DNA of 57,718 bases from Clostridia bacterium (GTDB taxonomy: Bacteria; Bacillota; Clostridia; Peptostreptococcales; Anaerovoracaceae). Every line of letters begins with the position of its first letter. Position 1 is the stretch's first letter. The position numbers were made by a program, and so were the translations under genes. The stretch covers positions 1 through 57,718 of the forward strand of contig JAILDA010000063.1 in NCBI GenBank assembly GCA_024689865.1. Direction: 5' to 3'. The notes below the pieces were generated by a model. The model made no database searches and was not told the DNA's origin. It worked only from the letters and a program-made list of their open reading frames with translations. Of the stretch, positions 7,501-15,999 are shown one piece after another.

Positions 7501-10307
7501 ATGCTTTTAGCCGTTGCACCGAGCTTTCTTCGGTCAGTATTCCGGATAGTGTAGTTAGTATTGGTACGTGGGCTTTTTCGTCTTGTGCTTCGCTTACTTC
7601 GATTAGCATTCCAGAAGATATAATAAGTATTGGAAATCAAGCGTTTTGGGCATGTACATCTTTAACAAGTGTAGTGATTCCAGAAAAGATTGAAACAATT
7701 GGAGCCGGAGCATTCGGGGATTGTTGTGGTTTAACATATATTGAATACAATGCAAAATCTGCAGTATTCATCAATGGCAATGGGGCATTTGGAAATGTCG
7801 GAATTGAGGGCCCAGGAGTTGCAGTAGTAATTGGAAATCATGTGGAATACATACCTTCATATTTCGTTTCTGGGAATATCAAGACTGTCAACATCGGTTC
7901 AAGCGTAAAAAGCATAGGCAATTCTGCCTTTATGGGTTGTTATAGTTTGACAAGCATTAATATTCCAGCGGGCATCACTTCTATAGGAGAATTCGCCTTT
8001 GCAGATTGCAGTTCGTTAACTTCGATTTTGCTTCCAAGTGGCGTTAATAGTTTGGGTGATTATGCGTTTATTCGTTGTGGTGAACTAAAAAGAATCTATA
8101 TCCCTGATACGGTGATTAACATAGGACACGGTGCATTCAATGAGTGTTATTCTCCATTAACTGTTGAGTATGAAGGTACCGGATGCCAGTGGAATCAGAT
8201 AAACGGCAACAATACAATTGATTTGTATTCCAATAATCTAATATTCCTTAAAGGTGACCACCAGTGGGAGGCCACGGATTATTCATGGTCGTCGGATAAC
8301 AGCACCGTCACAGCATCGAGACAATGTCATTATTGTTCAACGTCAGAATCCGAGACCGCAAATACCATATCATCATCGACGGCGACTTGTACTGCAGATG
8401 GGGTAGTAACATATACTGCTTCGTTTACAAACGAAGTATTTGAGACCCAGACAAAGCAAGTCGATGCTCCTGCCTTAGGCCACGACTGGGCTGCTCCGAC
8501 TTACACATGGGCCGACGACAACAGTTCGGTAACTGCGGCCAGGATCTGCAGGCATGATGCGACCCACGTCGACTCCGAGACGGTAGATACGGAATACGCA
8601 GTGGTAACGCCCGCAACCGAGACCGAAGCCGGAACAGGCATATATACTGCGGCATTTACCAGCGATGCTTTCGAAACGCAGACCAAGGACATAGTCCTGC
8701 AGCCGACCGGCTATGCTTTGTCGTACTCATGGGCAGAGGACAACAAGACTGTGACTGGAACTGCAGTCCCTTATGCGCAGGGTGCTGCTACGATCACAGA
8801 GACCGTTAGTGCGACGTATGAGGTCACAACAGCACCTACGTGCACAACGGAAGGTGCGGGGTTGTGGACTTCTGCAGCATTTGAGAGTGCTTTGTTTACT
8901 ATACAAACGAAGCCTGTCGTGATCGCTGCACTTGGCCATGACTTCTTGCACCACGACGCTCAGGCGCCTACCTGCACAGCCATAGGCTGGGATGCCTACG
9001 ATACCTGCAGCCGCTGCGATTACTCTACATATGTTGAACTGCCAGCACTTGGACATACTCCGGGAACAGCTGTACACGAGCACGAAGTCGCAGCTACATG
9101 CACGACGGCAGGCAGCTATGATGAGGTCGTTTACTGTACTGTTTGCCAGGCAGAACTTAGCAGAACTGCTCAGACAATACCAGCGCACGGTCACGACTGG
9201 TCCGAACCGGTCTTCACATGGGCAGCAGACTACAAGACCGCAACTGCGACCATGACTTGCAGCCGCGATGCATCACACACCGAGACAGCGTCCGCAGCAG
9301 TGACCGCTGCGGATGGCACCGGAACAGACGAGGGATATCTGGTCTTTACAGCCACCGTGGTATTCGACGGCGAGACATTCACAGACGTTCAGAAGGGCTA
9401 CTGCTCGCCCAAGTACTCCGCAACGGTGACCATGAACGAGAACTTCAACCTTAACCTGTATGTCAGAGAGGTGCCGGAAGAGCTCGCATCGTGGTTCACG
9501 GTCAAATGGACGTTCGACGGCGGAAGCTTCGAGCAGGATCTCAGCGAGTTGATGCCGCAGGCTGGCGGTCAGTATCCAGGCAGTTTCAAGGTGACGCTCG
9601 CCAACGTTTACTCGTATCAGATGACCAAGCCGTTTGTGATCAAGGTCTACCGCAATGGCACCGATGCGCCGGTCAAGGAGATCACATACTCCGTACAGCA
9701 GTACTTCGAGAACCAGTACAACAAGACATCCGATGCACTGTTCAAGAAGATCTACGGCGCGGCTCTGGACTACGGCGCTGCGGCTCAGCTGTACTTCAAC
9801 GGAATGGATAATCCGTCGACCGGCCAGCCGTATGACACCGATGCCGGCAACCTTGCAAACAAGAATACCAACGCTGCCTTTACGATCAACGCCACCAAGC
9901 CAACTAATAAGGCCAGCAAGAGCGGAAGCATCACCGGCATGGATGACAAGATGACCGCAACGCTGATCTTCGGTTCTGAGACGTCGATTAAGATCTACTT
10001 CAAGTACAGCGGAGACATCAACGATCTGTCAATAACCGCTGACAACGGCAAGACCGTGACTGCACCGGAGTTAGGAAGCGACGGACGCTATTCAGTAAAG
10101 ATCGAAGGCATACGTTCGTTTGAGTTGTATAAGGACTTCACATTTACGTTTACGGCCGGAACAGGAGCAAACGCTCAGACGCGGACAGTCACGTATTCGC
10201 CTTACACCTACGCCGCCAGCAAGTGGGACAACAGCAACGCCGATCTGGCAAGGCTCGTAAAGGCCCTGGTAGCCTACGGCGAGCTCGCAAGGCAGAAGTG
10301 GCAGTAA
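4533..10307 (+). CDS. Giant BspA-like leucine-rich-repeat surface protein with QKWQ module
   Basis: This 1924-residue exported protein begins with a signal peptide (MKKKISILLGILLVIALCSV, likely cut after SAFA). It has several blocks of LRR_5 (BspA-type) repeats of about 23 residues with the pattern LTSITIPxSVTSIGDYAFxGC. The blocks are separated by recurring units with ASGxCGxxxxNLTWTLxxDGxLTISGxG. Around nucleotides 6540-6760 and 8930-9200 are Cys-pair units (GW-x-AY-x-x-C-x-x-C) of the kind often joined to LRR_5 arrays, here between Ala/Thr-rich beta segments. The shared module occupies 9414-10304 and ends in QKWQ. BspA relatives bind host proteins such as fibronectin or other bacteria; adhesion is inferred. 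The LRR part is poorer in G+C than the module, suggesting separate origins. Confidence 0.9.
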   Translation: MKKKISILLGILLVIALCSVISTYSAFAADTVASGYCGGEGDGTNLTWTLDSDGVLTISGTGSMTDYAIGSIPWLNYRTDITSIEISEGVTVIGSYAFARCTNVESASLPKSLTTVDRNAFYNCNSLATVVYYGSELMTEDISIAENNEPLLNATWICVGFADIIASGSCGNNVIWTLYADGLLVIKGNGSMANYNSSNCPWFSNRSQIRSITIEDGVTYIGMHAFRACSNLSSITIPESLTSIGDYAFYDCSKLISITLPEGLASIGNYAFSWCTSLSRITIPECVTHIGNSAFEGCISLLSITIPNSVTGVGNGAFRACSNLTTITIPEGVTSIGEYAFQDCQGLTSISIPDGVKVIDISTFEGCSSLVSIKIPESVTSIRDHAFYGCSSLVSITIPECITSIGDYVFQDCSNLQSITIPDSVTSIENGVFYGCSRLTSITIPGGMTSIGDFAFFGCGRLKDVYYSGTEDEWGSISICSNNTSLIYYATIHYNYVYLVSSGLLGEVLVWNRYSDGTLVISGTGTMPVFVDANSAPWDKHIGRLSSVVIEEGVLNVSSGAFDGFSNLTSVTIADSVVSIGDYAFSSCEQLASIDLGLGVETIGEAAFFGCSGLTSIYIPTSVSEIEDDAFGACNQLTTVYYCGTESDWSQISIADGNETITNAVKHFGHNLVQHEAKQATCTEVGWEAYENCTHCNYTTYVEIPSPGQHTQAEPVIENYVEPYTSDGGYDLVTYCTVCGEEVYREHIVLPAIYIAAGVCGAQGDNLTWTLGNDGALTISGEGAMADYSYWHIGNNQFSCNSPWYEYRNTINTIVLSDGLTTVGKNAFRDCLFSSIVIPNGLKEIGEESFAGCTSLTSIVIPDGIEQIGVSAFSGCTSLSTVSIGNGIVTLNEWIFCDCTSLGSIVIPESVQTINSPCFPGCVNLHEITVPCSTEWSAGGDVTLTTLHLTRGTGVMPDYDISVYSTPWYNSKSSLTTIIFDEGITNIGDNAFSRCTELSSVSIPDSVVSIGTWAFSSCASLTSISIPEDIISIGNQAFWACTSLTSVVIPEKIETIGAGAFGDCCGLTYIEYNAKSAVFINGNGAFGNVGIEGPGVAVVIGNHVEYIPSYFVSGNIKTVNIGSSVKSIGNSAFMGCYSLTSINIPAGITSIGEFAFADCSSLTSILLPSGVNSLGDYAFIRCGELKRIYIPDTVINIGHGAFNECYSPLTVEYEGTGCQWNQINGNNTIDLYSNNLIFLKGDHQWEATDYSWSSDNSTVTASRQCHYCSTSESETANTISSSTATCTADGVVTYTASFTNEVFETQTKQVDAPALGHDWAAPTYTWADDNSSVTAARICRHDATHVDSETVDTEYAVVTPATETEAGTGIYTAAFTSDAFETQTKDIVLQPTGYALSYSWAEDNKTVTGTAVPYAQGAATITETVSATYEVTTAPTCTTEGAGLWTSAAFESALFTIQTKPVVIAALGHDFLHHDAQAPTCTAIGWDAYDTCSRCDYSTYVELPALGHTPGTAVHEHEVAATCTTAGSYDEVVYCTVCQAELSRTAQTIPAHGHDWSEPVFTWAADYKTATATMTCSRDASHTETASAAVTAADGTGTDEGYLVFTATVVFDGETFTDVQKGYCSPKYSATVTMNENFNLNLYVREVPEELASWFTVKWTFDGGSFEQDLSELMPQAGGQYPGSFKVTLANVYSYQMTKPFVIKVYRNGTDAPVKEITYSVQQYFENQYNKTSDALFKKIYGAALDYGAAAQLYFNGMDNPSTGQPYDTDAGNLANKNTNAAFTINATKPTNKASKSGSITGMDDKMTATLIFGSETSIKIYFKYSGDINDLSITADNGKTVTAPELGSDGRYSVKIEGIRSFELYKDFTFTFTAGTGANAQTRTVTYSPYTYAASKWDNSNADLARLVKALVAYGELARQKWQ

Positions 10308-10317
10308 ACAGTTAAGT

Positions 10318-10350
10318 AACGGGAGGGCAGAAAACGGCCTTCCCGTTCTT
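10318..10350 (+). terminator. Terminator after the BspA-like gene
   Basis: An imperfect stem, AACGGGAGGGC against GGCCTTCCCGTT, is followed by CTTGT. The U-tract is weak. Confidence 0.55.
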
Positions 10351-10377
10351 GTATGGTCAGGTGCGTAGGGGTATAAT
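10349..10377 (+). promoter_or_regulatory. Candidate promoter of the LRR gene at 10426
   Basis: TTGTAT (10349-10354), a 17-base spacer and a consensus TATAAT (10372-10377) lie upstream of the GGAGGG ribosome site. With its own promoter and terminators on both sides, the gene is probably monocistronic. Confidence 0.65.
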
Positions 10378-10425
10378 TTAGATATACAAGCGTCTTTTTT
10401 TTAACATTCCGGAGGGCAAGAAGAT

Positions 10426-13197
10426 ATGAAGAAAAGAATCAATGCTTTATTGTGCATCCTGTTCGCGGCGCTGCTGATCGTCGGCGTTGCGGCGCTTTGT
10501 CCGCAGGATGCGTATGCGGCGGACTACGATCATCCTGCGCCGTCAAACATCCTTATAGACGTGGATAATAACGGCGGCGCGTTTTCCAGCGATAAGCTGT
10601 ATTACAATTCGTACAGCCATACTTATACCAACGGCAACGACGGCTCCGGCTATCAGGCGTGGTACGATCCGGACTCCGGAACGCTGTATCTCTGGAATTA
10701 CGACGGCGGACAGATCAGGGTCAACAACTCCGCGCAGAAGGAGCTTACGATCTACGTCATCGGGGACAACACCATAACGACGAAAAAGCAGCATGCCATA
10801 TTTGCTGACGGATTAAGACTGACCATAAAGAGTTACAGTGCCAGCAGCGGCGAATACGATGAGTTCGATCCGCCTACGCTCACGATCAAACAAGTAAACG
10901 AGGGGACATCGGCTGACGGCTCGGGCATCTGCAACAGCTGGGCCAGCGGTGTTTCCGAGGACATGATCTTTACCGGAGCGGTTAACGTCCATGTTGACAG
11001 CTACTGTGCACGTTCCTGCAGCGGATTATATACCAAAGGCAAGCTGTACATCGAGGGCGATGCCGTTGTTGACATTAACGCTAAATACGGACACATTGAC
11101 GCTTATCACCACAGCGAAGCGGTCTATGCGTATAACGGCGTATATATCGAAACCACCGGTACAGTCAATTTCTCCGCAGCCGCCAGGGATAACTGGGAGG
11201 GCAAGTGGCCCGGATACGCTGTCTACATCGAGAACGGTTCGTTCACGCTGCAGCCTGGCGCTTATTATGTTTCGCTCTCGAGCGTAGGCGAGAACATCAG
11301 CCTTTGCAACAAGACCCTTCCGGACATGGACTTCTACACCACCGAATACCATGACACGGCGGAACGGACGGATACTTACGCGAGACGGTTCTACAGATCC
11401 GATTACTATTCGCCGGAGGTCATTCCGCTCAACGGTTACTTCTTCCCCGATCCTGACTTCAGGGATTACGTAAAGCGTAATTACTATTACGAGTATCCCG
11501 GCTGGGTGATGGTCGAAGACCTGATGAATGAGTCAGCAATAAAAGTGACCGCCGGGGAAGACGATCCTTACTCCGATCCGGCCAGCGCGGCTTACAGCAT
11601 CAAGGGGATCGAGAACTTCATGTGGCTGTCGAATCTCGTCTGGAACGAGGGACACCTGAAAGCTGTCGACCTGTCAAATAACAAGAACCTTATATACCTG
11701 GATCTCAGCAGCAACGTCCTTACGGCTCTGGACGTTTCCGAAAACATATGGCTGGTGGATCTGTACTGCCAGCACAATGATATTTCCGAGCTGGATCTTG
11801 CAAACAACATCGATCTTGAGGAGCTTAACTGCAGCGGCAACGCCATCAGGGCGCTGGATCTTTCCAACCAGAAATGTCTTATAGAACTGTACTGCGGCAA
11901 CAACCTTCTGAAATGGCTGGATCTTAAGAAGAACACCAGGCTGTCAGTCATAAAATGCGGAAACGATCTGTACTACGACACCTGGCTGTCAGATCCGCCG
12001 GAGTACAAGAATTTCAACGAGATCCCGTCCCTTGACGTCAGCAGATGCGCCGATCTGATGATGCTCGAGTGTCAGAGAAACGAAATGAAAGAACTGAAGA
12101 TCGGAAGCCAGCCTAACCTCGATCATCTGTATTGTTACGGCAATCTTTTGACTCAGATGGATATAAGCGGTCTTCCGATGATAATGGATGCGTATTATAA
12201 CGGCACATTTGAAGCAGGGCAGTATTTCGACGAATACAGAAAAGACTTTACTGTTTTCAGATTAGACGGAACAGAGAGCATGCTCATCTATACGTTCGAT
12301 GATATCGTGCCGTCCTATTCGGCCACGGTTACGATGAACGAGAACTTCAACCTCAACCTCTATGTCAAGGACGTCCCGGAAGAGTTCGCGTCCGGCTACA
12401 CTGTCAAATGGACTTTCGACGGCTTCATTTACACGAAAAACCTCGGTGAACTGGATCCGCAGACCGGCGGCCAGTATCCGGGCAGCTTCAAGGTGATGCT
12501 GGCCAACGTCTACTCGTATCAGATGACCAAGCCGTTCGATATCAAGGTCTACAAGCAGGGCACATCGGATCCTGTTAAGACTATCGAGTACTCCGTACAG
12601 ACCTACTTTGTCAACCAGTACAACAAGACTTCGGACGCGCTGTTCAAGAAGATCTACGCAGCTGCTCTGGATTACGGCGCATCCGCGCAGCTGTATTTCG
12701 ACGGACAGACCAACCCGTCCACCGGACAGCCGTACGACACCGATGCCGGCAATCTGGCCAACAAGACGACCAACCCGAGTAACACCATAACCGCGACCAA
12801 GCCGACCAACAAGGCAAGCAAGAGCGGCAGCATTACCGGAATGGAAGACAAGATGACTGCGTCGCTGATCTTTGGATCCGAGACTTCGATCAAGATCTAC
12901 TTCACCTACAGCAAGAGCATCAGCGACCTGAGCATTACGGCCGATAACGGAAAGACCGTTACGAAACCTGTGGCTGAGGGCGGAAACCAGTACTCGGTCA
13001 AGATCGAAGGCATCCGCTCGTTCGAACTGTACAAGGACTACACATTTACGTTCAAGGCTGGAACGGAAACAAGGACAGTCACTTACTCCGCCTACGCCTA
13101 CGCTGCAAGCAAGTGGGACAACAGCAACGCTAACCTGTCCAGACTCGTAAAGGCGCTGGTAGCCTACGGCGAGCTTGCAAGGCAGAAATGGCAGTAA
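10426..13197 (+). CDS. Exported beta-helix/LRR protein with QKWQ module
   Basis: This 923-residue protein has a signal peptide cut likely after DAYA. The N-terminal ~300 residues are rich in short beta strands with repeated motifs such as NTITTKKQHAIFADG and SGLYTKGKLYIEGDA. This suggests a right-handed beta-helix, similar in style to carbohydrate-binding Cthe_2159-like proteins (tentative). Residues about 400-590 form an LRR block of about 20-residue units (LKAVDLSNNKNLIYLDLSSN, then LEELNCSGNAIRALDLSN). The shared module runs from nucleotide 12316 to the stop and ends in QKWQ. The start is supported by GGAGGGCAAG upstream. A surface-binding role is inferred from the domains. Confidence 0.85.
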   Translation: MKKRINALLCILFAALLIVGVAALCPQDAYAADYDHPAPSNILIDVDNNGGAFSSDKLYYNSYSHTYTNGNDGSGYQAWYDPDSGTLYLWNYDGGQIRVNNSAQKELTIYVIGDNTITTKKQHAIFADGLRLTIKSYSASSGEYDEFDPPTLTIKQVNEGTSADGSGICNSWASGVSEDMIFTGAVNVHVDSYCARSCSGLYTKGKLYIEGDAVVDINAKYGHIDAYHHSEAVYAYNGVYIETTGTVNFSAAARDNWEGKWPGYAVYIENGSFTLQPGAYYVSLSSVGENISLCNKTLPDMDFYTTEYHDTAERTDTYARRFYRSDYYSPEVIPLNGYFFPDPDFRDYVKRNYYYEYPGWVMVEDLMNESAIKVTAGEDDPYSDPASAAYSIKGIENFMWLSNLVWNEGHLKAVDLSNNKNLIYLDLSSNVLTALDVSENIWLVDLYCQHNDISELDLANNIDLEELNCSGNAIRALDLSNQKCLIELYCGNNLLKWLDLKKNTRLSVIKCGNDLYYDTWLSDPPEYKNFNEIPSLDVSRCADLMMLECQRNEMKELKIGSQPNLDHLYCYGNLLTQMDISGLPMIMDAYYNGTFEAGQYFDEYRKDFTVFRLDGTESMLIYTFDDIVPSYSATVTMNENFNLNLYVKDVPEEFASGYTVKWTFDGFIYTKNLGELDPQTGGQYPGSFKVMLANVYSYQMTKPFDIKVYKQGTSDPVKTIEYSVQTYFVNQYNKTSDALFKKIYAAALDYGASAQLYFDGQTNPSTGQPYDTDAGNLANKTTNPSNTITATKPTNKASKSGSITGMEDKMTASLIFGSETSIKIYFTYSKSISDLSITADNGKTVTKPVAEGGNQYSVKIEGIRSFELYKDYTFTFKAGTETRTVTYSAYAYAASKWDNSNANLSRLVKALVAYGELARQKWQ

Positions 13198-13241
13198 ACT
13201 GACGATGCGTCCTGCGAACAACTGCGTCTGACGGCAACGAT

Positions 13242-13272
13242 AAGAAGGACAGGGAGCTGTCCTTCTTTTTCT
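13242..13272 (+). terminator. Terminator closing the surface-protein array
   Basis: The stem AAGAAGGACAG / CTGTCCTTCTT with loop GGAG is followed by TTTCTGTG. The layout and the following bases parallel the terminator at 4331. Confidence 0.8.
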
Positions 13273-13356
13273 GTGCAAACTCTATAGTTTCCTCGTAATA
13301 ACAATGTTAACCTGTACCCTAGTATATTCTTGTATTAATTTCTTATACCAAATCTG

Positions 13357-13385
13357 ATGACATTTGCTCCAAAAGACAGTACAAT
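13357..13385 (+). promoter_or_regulatory. Promoter of the pqqD-like / peptidase / ABC operon
   Basis: ATGACA (13357-13362), an exact 17-base spacer and TACAAT (13380-13385) each differ from consensus at one position. Transcription would start near 13392, leaving a short leader with a GAGGGA ribosome site. Confidence 0.65.
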
Positions 13386-13414
13386 ACTCTTAAATGTGAA
13401 ATAGAGGGACGAAT

Positions 13415-13675
13415 ATGAAACTTAAAACTGAATTCGTAACAAAGAATATGGGAGACACTCAGGTGATGGTCGCCGTCGGTGGTTCTTCTTTCACGGGTGT
13501 GGTCCGCAGCAATAAGACCGCGGCATTCATAGTCGATCTACTGAAAGAGGAGATCACCAGAGAGCAGATCGTCGCCCGCATGCTCGATAAATATGATGCT
13601 TCGGAAGAGCAGATCTCCGCAGACGTGGACAGCATTCTGGCGAAGCTCCGCGGCATAGGCGCGCTGGATGAGTAA
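13415..13675 (+). CDS. PqqD-family stand-alone RiPP recognition element protein
   Basis: The 86-residue protein has the PqqD plan: a beta-rich N-terminal half (TQVMVAVGGSSFTGVVRSNK) and two or three helices (TAAFIVDLLKEEITREQIVARM, then SEEQISADVDSILAKLRGIG). PqqD-like proteins are peptide chaperones that bind leader peptides and hand them to modifying enzymes or proteases. The stop overlaps the start of the next gene by 8 bases, so the two are translationally coupled. The likeliest client visible here is the peptide at 1656. No lasso cyclase or B2 protein is encoded next to it, so this is not a standard lasso cluster. Confidence 0.8.
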   Translation: MKLKTEFVTKNMGDTQVMVAVGGSSFTGVVRSNKTAAFIVDLLKEEITREQIVARMLDKYDASEEQISADVDSILAKLRGIGALDE

Positions 13676-14123
13676 CAGCGAGCAGATCAACTTTGAGGAA
13701 TACCTGGACAAATTCGGATCCCTGACCTATAAGAATAAAGGCGTCAGCATGATGCCTCTGCTGCGTCAGGACAGGGACCTTTTTACGCTTGTAAAAAAAG
13801 GCCCGGAGCGTTGCAAAAAGTACGACGTGGTGCTGTATAAGGACGGGCTAGGCCGCTATATTCTGCACAGGATAGTAAAGGTGAAGCCGGACGGTTATGT
13901 CATCCGCGGCGACAACAACTATGCAGACGAGTTCCGGACCGATGAAGAGATCCTCGGAGTAATGACGGCTTTCATCCGCGACGGCAGAACGCATACGGTC
14001 AAAGAGACCGGTTACCGCCTTTATTCGATACTGCGCTGCGGCTTTTATCCTGTGCGGGCTTTGTACAGAAAGGTCCGGCATTTCGGCGGAAAGACGCTTC
14101 GGAAGCTGGGACTTCGTAAATGA
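13668..14123 (+). CDS. Soluble S24/S26-type peptidase (Ser-His, SipW-like core)
   Basis: The core matches S26 signal peptidases of the SipW/ER type: NKGVSMMPLL with nucleophile Ser27, YILHRIVKVKPDG with His67 in place of the usual bacterial Lys, and VIRGDNN with the conserved Asp. Unlike SipW it lacks an N-terminal membrane anchor, because Ser27 sits only 27 residues from the start. It is therefore expected in the cytoplasm or loosely at the membrane through the basic C-terminal helix (FYPVRALYRKVRHFGGK). It overlaps the PqqD gene and precedes an ABC exporter by 36 bases. I infer that it removes the leader of a PqqD-bound peptide before or during export. Direct proof is lacking. Confidence 0.75.
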   Translation: MSNSEQINFEEYLDKFGSLTYKNKGVSMMPLLRQDRDLFTLVKKGPERCKKYDVVLYKDGLGRYILHRIVKVKPDGYVIRGDNNYADEFRTDEEILGVMTAFIRDGRTHTVKETGYRLYSILRCGFYPVRALYRKVRHFGGKTLRKLGLRK

Positions 14124-14159
14124 TTTCGTAGAACGACAGGTCTGTCTGGAAGGACTGAA

Positions 14160-15881
14160 TTGAACGATACAGAACGCAAAACCACATCCGCATCCACATG
14201 GATCTGGAGGAGCACCGAAGGCAGGCGTCTGGGGCTGCTCGCCCTGTCTTTGGTGCGCGTTGCGGCGGCTCTGTGCGCCGTGTTCGAGGCCCTCGTCCTT
14301 AAGGATCTTATAAACTGCGCGGTGGCCGGCTCCCGGGACGGCTTTGTAAGATACAGCATCACATTCGCTGCGATCATTGCCGCGCAGCTGATACTCTGGG
14401 CAGCCGCGCGCCGTCTGGACGAGAGCGCCAAAGCGCTGCTGGAGAACCGCTTCAAGGAGCGGCTGTTCAATACACTTCTAAGGAAGGACTATGCGGCGGT
14501 CACCGCTGTGCATTCCGGCGAGTGGATGAACCGCCTCACCAACGATACGGTGCTTGTTGCCTCGGCGATTACGGACATCATTCCGAATCTGCTCGGCATG
14601 GCCGTTAAGCTGATCGGCATCGTCGCGATGCTCATCGTCCTCATCAAGAAGGCCGCATGGCTCATAATACCGTTCGCGGCAGTCGTAATGGTCTTTGCGG
14701 CGCTTGTAAGAAAGCCGCTGAAGTCCCTGCACAAGAGCGTTCAGGAGTCCGACGGAAAAGTCCGCATTTTCCTTACGGAGCGGCTGACCAATCTGCTTAT
14801 CGTCCGCAGCTTTGCCATAGAGGACGAAACGCTGGAGCAGGCCGGAGAGCGCATGGATGAGCACTACGCAAAGCGCATGAGGAGGATACGCTTCCTCAAT
14901 CTCTGCAACTTCGGCTTCAACGTGCTGATGCACGGGCTCTACGTCGTGGCGGCGATCTACTGCGGCCACGGTATTCTTACGGGGAACATAAACTACGGCA
15001 CCTTTGCCGCGGTCCTCAACCTCGTCGGGCAGATAAAAGCCCCGATCGTAAGCATGTCCTCGTACCTGCCGCGCTGGTACTCCATGCTGGCCAGCGCAGA
15101 GCGACTCATGGAGGCGGAGCAGTTCCAGGACGACATAAAGGGCGAAAAGAAGACGGACGGGGAGATAGCCGCTTTCTACGGTTCGGAGCTTAAGGGCCTT
15201 AAGCTCTCGGACGTCAGCTTCTCCTACACTAAGGAGGGCAGCGCCCCGGACGACGAACCGCGCAGGGTGGTCCTGGACGGCATTAGTCTGGACATAGACA
15301 AACATTCAATTACAGCGGTCACCGGACCTTCCGGCTGCGGCAAGAGCACGCTGCTTAAGCTAATGATGTGCTTCTATCCGCTGGACGGCGGTCAGCGCGC
15401 GATACTCACCGCGGAAGGGGAGATGGAACTGGATCCCACCTGGCGCGGGCTGTTCGCCTACGTTCCGCAGGGCAACCAGCTTATGAGCGGAAGCATAAGG
15501 GACGTTCTTACATTCGGGGACAGAAGCGTTCCGGAGGCGGACATCGCTTCGGCTCTAGACATCGCTTGCGCCTCGGACTTCGTGGCGGAGCTTCCCAAGG
15601 GGCTGGAGACGGTCCTTGGCGAACGCGGAAGCGGCCTTTCTGAAGGACAGATACAGCGCCTGGCGATCGCAAGAGCGATCCTTTCCGGTCATCCGTTCCT
15701 GCTCCTGGACGAGGCGACCAGTTCTCTGGACGAAGATACGGAAAAGGCGCTGCTTCGGAAGCTGCGTACTCTTACGGACCGCACCGTAGTGATCGTTACT
15801 CACAGGCTCAACGTTCTGTCTATCTGCGACACGGAGGTCCACATGGACGAGGATGGCGTTTCCGTAAAGTCCCTGAGCTGA
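14160..15881 (+). CDS. ABC transporter, fused membrane and ATPase domains (peptide exporter-like)
   Basis: The 573-residue half-transporter has an N-terminal six-helix exporter membrane domain (about residues 20-320). Its ATPase has Walker A GPSGCGKST near residue 389, signature GLSEGQIQRLAIARA near 492, Walker B FLLLDEATSSLDE near 513 and an H-loop THR near 545. The signature has E in place of the usual first G of LSGGQ. There is no N-terminal C39 peptidase domain, in line with a separate peptidase encoded just upstream. The start is TTG at 14160, supported by GGAAGGA seven bases before it. As a homodimer it could export the processed peptide; lipid or drug export cannot be ruled out. Confidence 0.85.
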   Translation: MNDTERKTTSASTWIWRSTEGRRLGLLALSLVRVAAALCAVFEALVLKDLINCAVAGSRDGFVRYSITFAAIIAAQLILWAAARRLDESAKALLENRFKERLFNTLLRKDYAAVTAVHSGEWMNRLTNDTVLVASAITDIIPNLLGMAVKLIGIVAMLIVLIKKAAWLIIPFAAVVMVFAALVRKPLKSLHKSVQESDGKVRIFLTERLTNLLIVRSFAIEDETLEQAGERMDEHYAKRMRRIRFLNLCNFGFNVLMHGLYVVAAIYCGHGILTGNINYGTFAAVLNLVGQIKAPIVSMSSYLPRWYSMLASAERLMEAEQFQDDIKGEKKTDGEIAAFYGSELKGLKLSDVSFSYTKEGSAPDDEPRRVVLDGISLDIDKHSITAVTGPSGCGKSTLLKLMMCFYPLDGGQRAILTAEGEMELDPTWRGLFAYVPQGNQLMSGSIRDVLTFGDRSVPEADIASALDIACASDFVAELPKGLETVLGERGSGLSEGQIQRLAIARAILSGHPFLLLDEATSSLDEDTEKALLRKLRTLTDRTVVIVTHRLNVLSICDTEVHMDEDGVSVKSLS

Positions 15882-15962
15882 TCGCAGTGCATCGTGTGGG
15901 CCTGTAAGGCTCTGAGAGCGTCCCAGATGTTGTTTTGAGCGAAATCAGTACAAATATGTGAT

Positions 15963-15999
15963 AAACGCTGTTTTATTGCCTGAAACGGCGTTTTTTGTT
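15963..15999 (+). terminator. Terminator after the ABC exporter
   Basis: The stem AAACGCTGTTT / AAACGGCGTTT (one T-G wobble) is followed by TTTGTTC. The rest of 15882-16126 is gene-free; a TTGACA at 16034 and a TATTAT at 16079 are possible promoter parts for the radical SAM gene, but their spacing is not ideal. Confidence 0.75.

Noticed and set aside
12262..13278. Long minus-strand ORF opposite the C-terminal module
   Set aside because: It mirrors codon structure of the plus-strand gene and crosses its terminator. A similar shadow lies opposite 486-1610. No ribosome site or family match was seen.
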